Shown here one piece after another: positions 20,424-27,362 of a stretch of DNA of 31,842 nucleotides. Source of the stretch: a virus; the IMG/VR virus record IMGVR_UViG_3300047121_000011, positions 1 to 31,842 of that record; one strand, written 5' to 3'. A program made the translations under genes and the position numbers. How positions within the stretch are numbered: the stretch's first letter is position 1; each line of letters begins with the position of its first letter. Below the pieces are notes generated by a model that saw only the letters and a program-made list of their open reading frames with translations, was not told where the DNA came from and ran no database searches.

Positions 20424-21911
20424 TTAGTTTGGATAGGTCAGCGACAAGCGAATAAAGTCGCCGTCTATAAATGTGCCGGGGCTGTTGTACGTCACCGATC
20501 CAGACGTATCACGCAGCAAATATCCATACGCTGCTGGCAAATTTGGTTCTTGAACTGGAATTTGCACAAACCCTTCATAAACGGTTCCACCTCGGTTCAT
20601 GTAAACCGTGCCACCCACAAACTCTACGTCGTTTGTCATTGCGTGAGGCAGTAAAAACCCAATGTTTCCGCCCGGACCAATTGATGTATTGGCGCCAAAG
20701 TTAAGGTCAACCACTACTGTGGTCGTTGCTCCTTGACGGAAATAGGAGCCAGAAGTGCTGCCCGCCCCAGGCGCCGCTCCAAGCGTGTAGGGAGTTCTTG
20801 CGATACCAGTTCCGCTTCCTGCTCCGGTGGCAGTAAAGGTTGTTCCGACCGTGTTTGCCGATGCGCCGATAAGGGTAAAGTCAGTCGTACCGACAAAGGT
20901 AATTGTATAAACCGCTCCAATAGAAAACGATCCAGCAGAAACCAGATATACCCAGTTTGGCGTGTAAGCGATTCGCCAAGAATCCAACAGGTTACGGCTG
21001 TTGGTTGAGTTATCAATAATCGGCAGATTGTTGTAACTGTTTCCCTGCAACGCGATGTTGTCAGAACCAGTCTGAATCGTAATCTGCGGGGTAATCGCGC
21101 AACTGATAATCGTGTGGTTGTTACCTTGAATCAAAAGCGCAGCCTGATTGGCAATACGGCAATTCGTTATTAATGTAGCGCGAGAGTTTAGGCTGTAAAA
21201 CAAGTCAGCCAAAAAACTGTTAGTGACGTAAGTATTGTTGCTGGAACCAAACGAGAACGAGCAAAACCCGTTAGTCTCAATGTGCGAGAACTTACGCGGG
21301 AATGCGCCAGATTCAACGCTGCCGGTGTCTTGAATGACGATGGCAAAGTTGCCCGTTCCGGTTGCGCCGTTAGTCTGCGAGGCAATTAGGTCAAACACGG
21401 AACATTGCGGCCCGCCCTGCGCGTAAAAATACAAGCAAGCGGCATTGAAATCGGTGATGCGGCAGTTGGTAACGCTCTGGCGACCAACGCCGTTGTTGAT
21501 AACCACGCCTTGGCCGGTGTACGTTGCGCCTTGCCCATCTAGCCACAAGCCGGACAAACCAGAGTAGTTGCCAAGGGTCATCATGTCGCCGTTAAAGGCG
21601 TGCAGCAGTTTGGAAGTTCCGCGACCAGCGCCGTATAGCGTGGTGTTGTTAGGCACCGCCAACGTCGAAACAATCTTGTAAGTGCCAGGCGGAACGTACA
21701 CAGCAGTCGAGGCTGCCATTGCAGCCGTAAAGGCGGCCGTGTCGTTGGCAACACCGTCGCCTACAGCGCCATAAGTTTTAACGCTAACCATCTGCCCAAA
21801 GGCGCTAATAGGCGTATTTTTAGTAACCCCGCCTTGCACAACTGGCGCTAACTCAGCCCCAGTGAGCGGCTGAGTTGCGGCAGGCAGTTGCGAAATCTTA
21901 ATTGTGGTCAT
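20424..21911 (-). CDS. Tailspike with pectate-lyase-type beta-helix
   Basis: A 495-residue receptor-binding protein. Residues 1-40 are a short attachment head (TTIKISQLPAATQPLTGAEL). VSVKTYGAVGDGVANDTAAF (42-62) is the entry motif of pectate-lyase-3 / parallel beta-helix tailspikes, and the helix runs to about 305. Residues about 325-372 are an inserted repeat-like domain (SAGSFSIGAVYTITFVGTTD ... TATGAGSGTG) that I recall from many unrelated phage tail proteins. A beta-sandwich-like end follows (to 495). It probably depolymerises or binds capsule or O-antigen. Unlike in P22, the gene lies between portal and scaffold. Confidence 0.87.
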   Translation of the reverse strand: MTTIKISQLPAATQPLTGAELAPVVQGGVTKNTPISAFGQMVSVKTYGAVGDGVANDTAAFTAAMAASTAVYVPPGTYKIVSTLAVPNNTTLYGAGRGTSKLLHAFNGDMMTLGNYSGLSGLWLDGQGATYTGQGVVINNGVGRQSVTNCRITDFNAACLYFYAQGGPQCSVFDLIASQTNGATGTGNFAIVIQDTGSVESGAFPRKFSHIETNGFCSFSFGSSNNTYVTNSFLADLFYSLNSRATLITNCRIANQAALLIQGNNHTIISCAITPQITIQTGSDNIALQGNSYNNLPIIDNSTNSRNLLDSWRIAYTPNWVYLVSAGSFSIGAVYTITFVGTTDFTLIGASANTVGTTFTATGAGSGTGIARTPYTLGAAPGAGSTSGSYFRQGATTTVVVDLNFGANTSIGPGGNIGFLLPHAMTNDVEFVGGTVYMNRGGTVYEGFVQIPVQEPNLPAAYGYLLRDTSGSVTYNSPGTFIDGDFIRLSLTYPN

Positions 21912-21913
21912 TG

Positions 21914-22225
21914 TTACTTACTCCAAGGCAACCGTACAAACGAGACAGGTTCTGGCTGGTTATCCACCTGCGCTTGCACCTTGGCCTCGTATTCGTCAGC
22001 AGCAGCACCGAGGGCTTGCTTCACCCATGCCACGGCCTGCTCGTGAGTCACCGAGTCAAACGCCACAAAGGCGGCAGCATCGGGCGGCAGCAAGTCTACC
22101 TCCCCGACCGCGTAGCCGTGTTTAGCGCCATCAGACGCCAGCACATCAAACGTGCAGCGAACGATCACATCGTTTAAGCCGCCAACGCTAGATGTCTCTA
22201 CTCGGGTGACTTTCCAAGTGACCAT
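21914..22225 (-). CDS. Small tail-cassette accessory protein
   Basis: A 103-residue protein. It has an N-terminal beta part (TWKVTRVETSSVGGLNDVIV) and a helical C-terminal part with FDSVTHEQAVAWVKQALG and an AQVDNQPEP / RLPWSK end. I recall this layout from small proteins that sit next to phage fibre genes. A possible fibre assembly or structural accessory role is inferred from position. A GGAGTAA ribosome site precedes ATG 22225. Confidence 0.75.
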   Translation of the reverse strand: MVTWKVTRVETSSVGGLNDVIVRCTFDVLASDGAKHGYAVGEVDLLPPDAAAFVAFDSVTHEQAVAWVKQALGAAADEYEAKVQAQVDNQPEPVSFVRLPWSK

Positions 22226-22228
22226 GGA

Positions 22229-22594
22229 TTACTCCTTCGGAACCGCGACCCAGTTACCGGCAGCCTCATCCCACGAATACATCTCACCGTCTGTCGGCAT
22301 CGGAACCGGGGCTTCCCATTGAGCGTGTGCTGGCGTCAGTATCCAAGACGGATACGGCTGCGGCGGCACGAACGCATCAATGGCGCTTCTGTAGGTATAA
22401 CCGACACCAGCGTAGTTCTTACGGATGTTGCCGTTGTAACTAGTTTGCTTCCAGTTACCGCCAAGCAACTTCTGGCAGAACGCCACACCGATGCTTTCCA
22501 TTTCGTTGCCGTTGGCGTCAGCGGTGTCCTTATTGGCAACCACAATGACGCGCTGCACAACGCCGTTTGAATCAATTTCAGCAAAATGAGCCAT
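22229..22594 (-). CDS. Conserved structural-type protein, cyanophage-like
   Basis: A 121-residue protein with the pattern MAHFAEIDSNGVVQRVIVVA, GVAFCQKLLGGNWKQTSYNG, RKNYAGVGYTY, then PPQPYPSWIL and a Pro/Trp-rich end. It is the same type as a small protein very widespread in marine and freshwater phages (T4-like cyanophages included), where it accompanies tail genes. Function is not established to my knowledge. AGGAG precedes ATG 22594. Confidence 0.82.
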   Translation of the reverse strand: MAHFAEIDSNGVVQRVIVVANKDTADANGNEMESIGVAFCQKLLGGNWKQTSYNGNIRKNYAGVGYTYRSAIDAFVPPQPYPSWILTPAHAQWEAPVPMPTDGEMYSWDEAAGNWVAVPKE

Positions 22595-22597
22595 GTC

Positions 22598-23200
22598 TTA
22601 CTCCTTCAGATGCAACGCGGTCAGGCTGCTTTCGTCACCAACGTAGCCGACCGGAAAAGTGTTAAACGCCAAAGATACGCGATCCTCGTCCTGCACGGTT
22701 TCCACCATGTGCGTGAGGCTAGACGGAAACAGCATTAAGTCACCCGCACCTACCTCAAACCACCACGAGTCGCTGTTGTACACGTTGTAGTTGTCGGTCG
22801 GCAGTTTGACCTGCTGGTATCCGTCTTTGTAAAAGTAAATCTTGTCGCGCTCTTTAGCAGCCTTGAGGTACAGCACACCAGACACAAACGAGTTGGGATG
22901 CGCGTGTTTGTGGTGGTATTGACCGGCCTTGGTGTAGTTCAGCCACGATTGCGTCAGGCGCAGCATAACGTCGTGTTTCGGCGCGTAGATGGAGCGCAGA
23001 TACTCGTTGACGCTGGCCTCGGCAAACGCCTTGAGGCTTGCCATCGTGTCGTGACGCAGCACATAGCGGTCGTCGCTCGTGGTGTTACCCATGTTGCTAT
23101 GCATCGGCTGCTCGTCCACAAACGCCATTTCCTCGGCGGTGTAGTCCCGTCCAAGTTCAAACTTGGCGACAGCCGTAGGAAAAAGGTTGTATGTAATCAC
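22598..23200 (-). CDS. 2OG-Fe(II) oxygenase-like protein
   Basis: A 200-residue double-stranded beta-helix protein matching the phage 2-oxoglutarate/Fe(II) oxygenase type. The first metal block is QYHHKHAHPNSFVSGVLYL (94-112; candidate ligands H99 and H101). The distal His is H164 in GDLMLFPSSLTHMVE, and the 2OG-binding Arg is R174 in DRVSLAFNTF. The substrate is unknown: tail-fibre hydroxylation, nucleotide or host protein modification are all possible. Its place among tail genes favours a virion target, which is inference. The start is GTG 23200 in a GTGA overlap with the upstream gene. Confidence 0.83.
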   Translation of the reverse strand: MITYNLFPTAVAKFELGRDYTAEEMAFVDEQPMHSNMGNTTSDDRYVLRHDTMASLKAFAEASVNEYLRSIYAPKHDVMLRLTQSWLNYTKAGQYHHKHAHPNSFVSGVLYLKAAKERDKIYFYKDGYQQVKLPTDNYNVYNSDSWWFEVGAGDLMLFPSSLTHMVETVQDEDRVSLAFNTFPVGYVGDESSLTALHLKE

Positions 23201-23445
23201 GCAACCGCCTTTTCAATTTGGGCAACGTAGTCGTCAAACGCAGCCTGCTGCTCGGGCAACAGGATCGTCGGCACCGCGTCCTCAAGTTCCTTGATCTTTT
23301 CAATCGTGAACATGATTTCGTCCCACGATGGTTTCGGTCGCGGGTCTTCCCAGCGGGTGATTTCGCGGTTGCTGATTTCCCACTTTGCGCCGGGGCGAAG
23401 CAAGTGCATCGCCGTATCAATGCCCATGAGTTGATAGGTTTTCAT
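23197..23445 (-). CDS. Small accessory protein of the adhesin cassette
   Basis: An 82-residue protein. It has a short mixed N-terminal part (MKTYQLMGIDTAMHLLRPGA) then PRPKPSWDEIMFTIEKIKEL and a helical acidic end. The PSWDEIMxTIEKIKxxED pattern recurs in small proteins beside phage fibre genes. It starts inside the adhesin stop (ATGA, 23442-23445) and overlaps the oxygenase gene start (GTGA). A chaperone or attachment role for the adhesin is possible. Confidence 0.75.
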   Translation of the reverse strand: MKTYQLMGIDTAMHLLRPGAKWEISNREITRWEDPRPKPSWDEIMFTIEKIKELEDAVPTILLPEQQAAFDDYVAQIEKAVA

Positions 23446-25835
23446 GTGAAGTTGACCTTAAGGATTACGATACCGGAACCGCCTGCGCCGCCGTTGGCAT
23501 TTACCTCGCCGCTACCACCGCCGCCCCCTCCGGTGTTAGCGGTTCCCGATCCGGCTGTCGCGGTATAACTTCCAGCCCCACCGCCGCCTGCGCCGCCTGC
23601 GCCGCCGGTTCCACCTGTGTGACTTGATCCACCACCGCCACCACCAGCATAAGTGACAGACGAACCAGAAATAGAAGATGCCGTGCCAGCACCGCCTGCG
23701 CCGCCAGTTTCACTTCCGCCAACCGATCCATTACCACCCACAGCAGAAGCGCCGCCTCCGCCAGCGGAACTACCTTGCCCGCTAGTTGATCCTCCATTGC
23801 TGCCCTGCGATGGGTTTGTGCTAGGAGTATTGCCAGCACCACCTGTGCCAGCAACACTTCCTCTTGCGCCACTACCAGAACCGCCGGATTTTCCATTTGA
23901 GGACGGTGCGGCAAATCCCGGCCCTGCGCCGCCCCCATTGGAGGTGATAGTTGAAAATACTGAATTTGATCCAGTACCCGCGTTGTCAGTTTGATTGTTT
24001 ACGCCGCCAGAACCACCAGCGCCCACCGTAATTGTGTATTCGCTTCCAGCCGTAACCGCCAATGCAGTTCCAGTACGGAAACCTCCAGCGCCACCACCAC
24101 CACCAAAGTAAGAACCACCGCCGCCACCACCGGCTACAACCAAATAATCCACGCTCACCGCACCCGCTGGTGCAGTCCACTTCTGCGATGACTTGAAGGT
24201 GAAGATTGAGGCAGAGCCGATGTCGTACTTGAGAATGACGATGCCGGAGCCGCCTGCGCCAGCCAAATAACCATTTGGTGCGGATGGGCTTCCATGCGCG
24301 CCACCACCGCCGCCGCCTGTATTGACGGTTCCATCAGTTCCGGTGGTCGTTGATGCACCAGCACCGCCGCCGCCAGTTCCGCCTGTACCACCAGTTGTAA
24401 TTTGAAATCCGCTTCCGCCGCCGCCACCAGCGTACGTTACGCTGCTGCCGCTAATTGACGATGCGGTTCCATTTCCTCCAGCGCCGCCAGTTGAGGTGCC
24501 ATTATTGCCGTTACCTCCAACCGCTGACGCACCGCCGCCACCACCTGCCGCATAGGGCGAAGTGTTTGCAGCGCCATCGCCGCCGTTATTGCCTTGAGAT
24601 GGGGCTGTGCTTGGAGTGTTTCCCGCATATCCCGTTGAACCTGCCGCTGCTCCGCCGCCAGAGCCACCGGTTTCACCAGCGCCACCACCACCAGAACCGC
24701 CTCGGCCTCCACCGGCAGAAGTAATGGTGCTAAATACGGAGTTACTTCCACTAGTCCCAACGCCGTTGTTGTTACCAGCGGTACCGCCACCACCAACCGT
24801 CACGGTGTAATCGGTTCCTGCGGTTACGGACAAACCGGTGCCTGTCCTGAATCCACCCGCGCCACCACCAGCGCCGTTTGAGCCTCCACCGCCGCCACCT
24901 GCGACGACAAGGTACTCCACCGCGCTAACACCGCTCGGGCAAGTCCATGTGCCGGTAGAAGTGAACGTGGCTACGACAGATTGGACGGGTACGGTGTACT
25001 TCAGAATGACGATGCCGGAGCCGCCGGACGCGCCGTTATAAGTAGTCGGATTTGCGCCTAATCCACCACCACCGCCACCGCCGGTATTAGCAGTTCCCGC
25101 AACGGCTGGGCCACCTGCATCACCACCGCCGCCTGTGCCACCCGTGCCATTGGTGTATGGTGAACTATTTGAATTTCCTGATCCGCCGCCGCCGCCAGCA
25201 TAAGTGACAGACCCACCAGAAATACTAGACGCGGTGCCATTTCCACCATTACCACCAGCAGAAGCCCCCGCAGCAGCACCAACGGCGCTTGCGCCACCTC
25301 CACCACCACCACCACCCGCAGAGGGCGTTGTGTCTCCAGCGCCTCCATTTGAACCTTGCGAGGGATTTGTGGACGGGGTATTTCCAGACCCGCCTACGCC
25401 GGAACCATTGACGTTATTGTTTCTGGAACCACCGCCGCCAGAGCCGCCATTTGCGCCAACAATAATTGTCGCAGAAGTTGCTGCTCCGCTTGCTCCGCCG
25501 CCACCACCAGTTGATGTAATGGTGCTAAATACTGAATCTGATCCGTTGCTGCCTTTTGCTTCAGCATCGGTTGAACCTGCGCCGCCACCGCCGACTGTAA
25601 TCGTATAATTGGTACCTGCGGTTACGGATAGTCCTGTACCTGTGCGGAACCCACCTGCACCGCCACCACCTCCAAATCTTCGGCCACCACCCGCACCACC
25701 GGCAACGACGAGGTATTCCACCTCCGTCACGCCAGTCGGCGCAGTCCAGTTACCGGATGCGGTGAAGATTTTGTATTCGGTAAACGCTCCGCCGCCGACC
25801 TTCACGGCGAGCAGCAAACTCATAATGCCGCTCAT
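23442..25835 (-). CDS. Large glycine-rich adhesin with three repeat units
   Basis: A 797-residue protein made of three homologous units of about 255-265 residues (about 18-281, 285-538, 540-796). Each opens with a strand motif (xWTAPxGVxxVEYLVVAGGGGGG), carries GGAGGFRTGT, TITVGGGG, SVFSTITS, NTPSTxPSQGxNGG, GGASAVG, GTASSISGxSVTYAGGGGG and NTGGGGGG, and ends GGSGIVILK. The Gly-rich runs may fold as polyglycine helices in a sandwich, as in phage S16 gp38. It is downstream of a tail fibre gene (stop at 25839). It is probably the host-binding tip. The triple unit is much longer than the single-unit paralogue at 12831-13490. Confidence 0.85.
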   Translation of the reverse strand: MSGIMSLLLAVKVGGGAFTEYKIFTASGNWTAPTGVTEVEYLVVAGGAGGGRRFGGGGGAGGFRTGTGLSVTAGTNYTITVGGGGAGSTDAEAKGSNGSDSVFSTITSTGGGGGASGAATSATIIVGANGGSGGGGSRNNNVNGSGVGGSGNTPSTNPSQGSNGGAGDTTPSAGGGGGGGGASAVGAAAGASAGGNGGNGTASSISGGSVTYAGGGGGSGNSNSSPYTNGTGGTGGGGDAGGPAVAGTANTGGGGGGGLGANPTTYNGASGGSGIVILKYTVPVQSVVATFTSTGTWTCPSGVSAVEYLVVAGGGGGGSNGAGGGAGGFRTGTGLSVTAGTDYTVTVGGGGTAGNNNGVGTSGSNSVFSTITSAGGGRGGSGGGGAGETGGSGGGAAAGSTGYAGNTPSTAPSQGNNGGDGAANTSPYAAGGGGGASAVGGNGNNGTSTGGAGGNGTASSISGSSVTYAGGGGGSGFQITTGGTGGTGGGGAGASTTTGTDGTVNTGGGGGGAHGSPSAPNGYLAGAGGSGIVILKYDIGSASIFTFKSSQKWTAPAGAVSVDYLVVAGGGGGGSYFGGGGGAGGFRTGTALAVTAGSEYTITVGAGGSGGVNNQTDNAGTGSNSVFSTITSNGGGAGPGFAAPSSNGKSGGSGSGARGSVAGTGGAGNTPSTNPSQGSNGGSTSGQGSSAGGGGASAVGGNGSVGGSETGGAGGAGTASSISGSSVTYAGGGGGGSSHTGGTGGAGGAGGGGAGSYTATAGSGTANTGGGGGGSGEVNANGGAGGSGIVILKVNFT
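23448..25784 (-). repeat. Three tandem coding repeats of about 0.78 kb
   Basis: In transcript order the units span about 25784-24993, 24983-24222 and 24218-23448. They share motif order and many short Gly-codon runs, but differ in length and in inter-motif loops. Such DNA is prone to unit gain or loss by recombination and to assembly errors. Confidence 0.85.
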
Positions 25836-25838
25836 GGC

Positions 25839-26510
25839 TTAACTCACGTTGCCGTTGATAACGCAGACCGTACCAGAGAGGAACAGTATCGTCGCCACAC
25901 CTCGCGTTGCCAAAGTCACCGTCGCCTTATCCGCATCCGTACCCGCGATATACGCCGTCGTAATTGTGCAGGTAATCGTCACGTTGCCCGAGGTGTTGTT
26001 GAACACCGACACCACATCGCCAGCGGCAAACGTTGCATTAGGAATCGTGATAGCGCCAGAAGCGCCAACCTCGATGAACTTACCGACATCGCCCACCACC
26101 AAATCGTAGTTCGCCGTCTTGGCTGAACCCGACTGCGGGACGTTACGGAAACCAACCGTCATCGTCTCGTCAGGGATCGTCACCGTTCGGTTAGCCGTCA
26201 GCGTGGTCGGCGTCAGCGTGACCGCATACGAACTCGTACCGCCTGCGCGACCGGCGATAACCACCGCGTCCTGCGTTGAGGCAGCCTCGGAGCGAATCGC
26301 ATTAGCAGCGCGGAACGTCTGCGCGGCGGTAAACGTACCGGCGACCGTAAAGGACTGCGCGGCAGTAAAACTGTTTGCCGTGCTGGTAACCAGCGTCAGC
26401 AGGTTCGTGCCGGTCAGTTTGTAGTTAGCGCCAGAGCGGGCAATAACGTACTCGTCCGTGCCTACTGCCGGTGCGCCAGAACTTAATGCGCTTATCTTGG
26501 TATCAGCCAT
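25839..26510 (-). CDS. Tail fibre protein, adhesin partner
   Basis: A 223-residue fibre. It begins ADTKISALSSGAPAVGTDEY, a short attachment motif common in phage fibres, then Thr/Ala-rich repeats with two TFTAAQ-type blocks (about 45-70), and a C-terminal beta domain (about 123-223) containing RNVPQSGSAKTANYDLVVGD and GKFIEVGASGAITIPNATF. That domain matches in layout the end of the fibre at 13490-14290. In both cases the next gene is a Gly-rich adhesin. A GGAG site within the end of the preceding gene precedes ATG 26510. Confidence 0.8.
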   Translation of the reverse strand: MADTKISALSSGAPAVGTDEYVIARSGANYKLTGTNLLTLVTSTANSFTAAQSFTVAGTFTAAQTFRAANAIRSEAASTQDAVVIAGRAGGTSSYAVTLTPTTLTANRTVTIPDETMTVGFRNVPQSGSAKTANYDLVVGDVGKFIEVGASGAITIPNATFAAGDVVSVFNNTSGNVTITCTITTAYIAGTDADKATVTLATRGVATILFLSGTVCVINGNVS

Positions 26511-26513
26511 GAT

Positions 26514-26687
26514 TTACTCCAATTCTATTTTGCTGTCGTCTTCGAGCAGCACAAACGAGTCGTCTTCCAATAAGAGGTAACTAGCCGCAGGTGGTGCGGC
26601 TCCCGTTGGCGGAACCCCTAACGCAATAATCGACCCTAGCCCAATGGCTATGCCGTTTGCAGGGGATATGCCGTAAAAAACTGTCAT
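26514..26687 (-). CDS. Short protein with hydrophobic-acidic octapeptide repeat
   Basis: A 57-residue open frame that starts in a TAATG overlap with the upstream stop at 26687 and ends four bases before the fibre start. The first half is Gly/Pro/Ala/Ile-rich (MTVFYGISPANGIAIGLGSI). The last 20 residues are two octapeptides, LLEDDSFV and LLEDDSKI, plus ELE. The same octapeptide type is inserted in the gp10-like protein. Coupled start, tight packing and the shared motif support a real gene. It is likely a minor virion part; function unknown. Confidence 0.7.
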   Translation of the reverse strand: MTVFYGISPANGIAIGLGSIIALGVPPTGAAPPAASYLLLEDDSFVLLEDDSKIELE

Positions 26688-26989
26688 TAGTTGCCGCTAA
26701 TCGGCTTGGCGTACACGCTGCCACCCGAGGCAACCTGGATAGCCGATACGCGCCACGGAGCGCCCGTACCCTTCGGCACGATAAACGGCACCGGGACGTT
26801 CGCCGGAATCGGCGTGCTGCTGGTGGTTGCCGTCACGCCTTCGCCAACGGCGATATAAGCGGCAGTCGTAGCCCACACTACAACACCCTCGACGCCAGCG
26901 TCCCAAGTGCCTGTAGACCCGGCGGTTCCCGTATAAGAGGCAGTCTTGGCCGGGAACAGACTGTCGTTCAGCGGGTTAAGTAATTGCAT
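26687..26989 (-). CDS. Small beta-rich virion protein
   Basis: A 100-residue protein (MQLLNPLNDSLFPAKTASYT at the start) with VEGVVVWATTAAYIAVGEGV and NVPVPFIVPKGTGAPWRVSA. Its alternating hydrophobic pattern predicts a small beta domain like those of phage head or tail decoration proteins. GAGG lies eight bases before ATG 26989, ten bases after the upstream stop. It is the first gene of the host-recognition cassette after the portal block. No named family is recognised. Confidence 0.75.
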   Translation of the reverse strand: MQLLNPLNDSLFPAKTASYTGTAGSTGTWDAGVEGVVVWATTAAYIAVGEGVTATTSSTPIPANVPVPFIVPKGTGAPWRVSAIQVASGGSVYAKPISGN

Positions 26990-26999
26990 TGTCTATACC

Positions 27000-27362
27000 T
27001 CAAGCCAAGAATCTGAGTTTATAAATCGTTGAAAGATACAACTCGAAGATGCCGTCCAGCAGGTTTTGCAGGGTAGCGTCGTCTTTAGAGACGACTTTAT
27101 ACCGCATTTCCTCAAGTTCCTTAAGTTCCTTTTCCAGAAAGTCAAGTACGTTGTTTGACTTCTGGGCAGATGCCAGCGCAATTGGGCCGATTAGGCCGTG
27201 CCGACCCTGATACGCCTCGGCAAAATCGTCCGCCAAGGGAATGATGCCCTCGTAGAACTTTTGCAGCGCCTTGTGCTTGGCGTAGTTACGGGTATTCAGG
27301 TGGGTGCTGTGGGTCACATCCCGAGCCAGAAACAGCCGTCCGATAAAGACTTCGCAGGTCAT
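27000..27362 (-). CDS. Ferritin-like helical protein (DUF5856-like)
   Basis: A 120-residue all-helical protein. The core THLNTRNYAKHKALQKFYEG followed by PLADDFAEAYQGRHG resembles the small phage proteins grouped as DUF5856, which look like shortened ferritin/Dps four-helix bundles with His and Glu at metal-site-like positions (HKAL, FYE, FAEAYQG). Its gene overlaps the portal stop by four bases (ATGA, 27359-27362). Roles could be metal handling, DNA binding or a virion part; unknown. The family call is from motif memory. Confidence 0.75.
   Translation of the reverse strand: MTCEVFIGRLFLARDVTHSTHLNTRNYAKHKALQKFYEGIIPLADDFAEAYQGRHGLIGPIALASAQKSNNVLDFLEKELKELEEMRYKVVSKDDATLQNLLDGIFELYLSTIYKLRFLA

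Noticed and set aside
23448-25784. CRISPR-like or satellite repeat array
   Set aside because: Repeats are coding, vary in spacing and reflect Gly-rich codons; no constant direct repeat with unique spacers is present.
23653-25842. Long plus-strand proline-rich open frames opposite the adhesin gene
   Set aside because: They are the mirror of Gly codon runs (GGN read as CCN) and lack their own ribosome sites; the minus-strand protein has clear unit structure.
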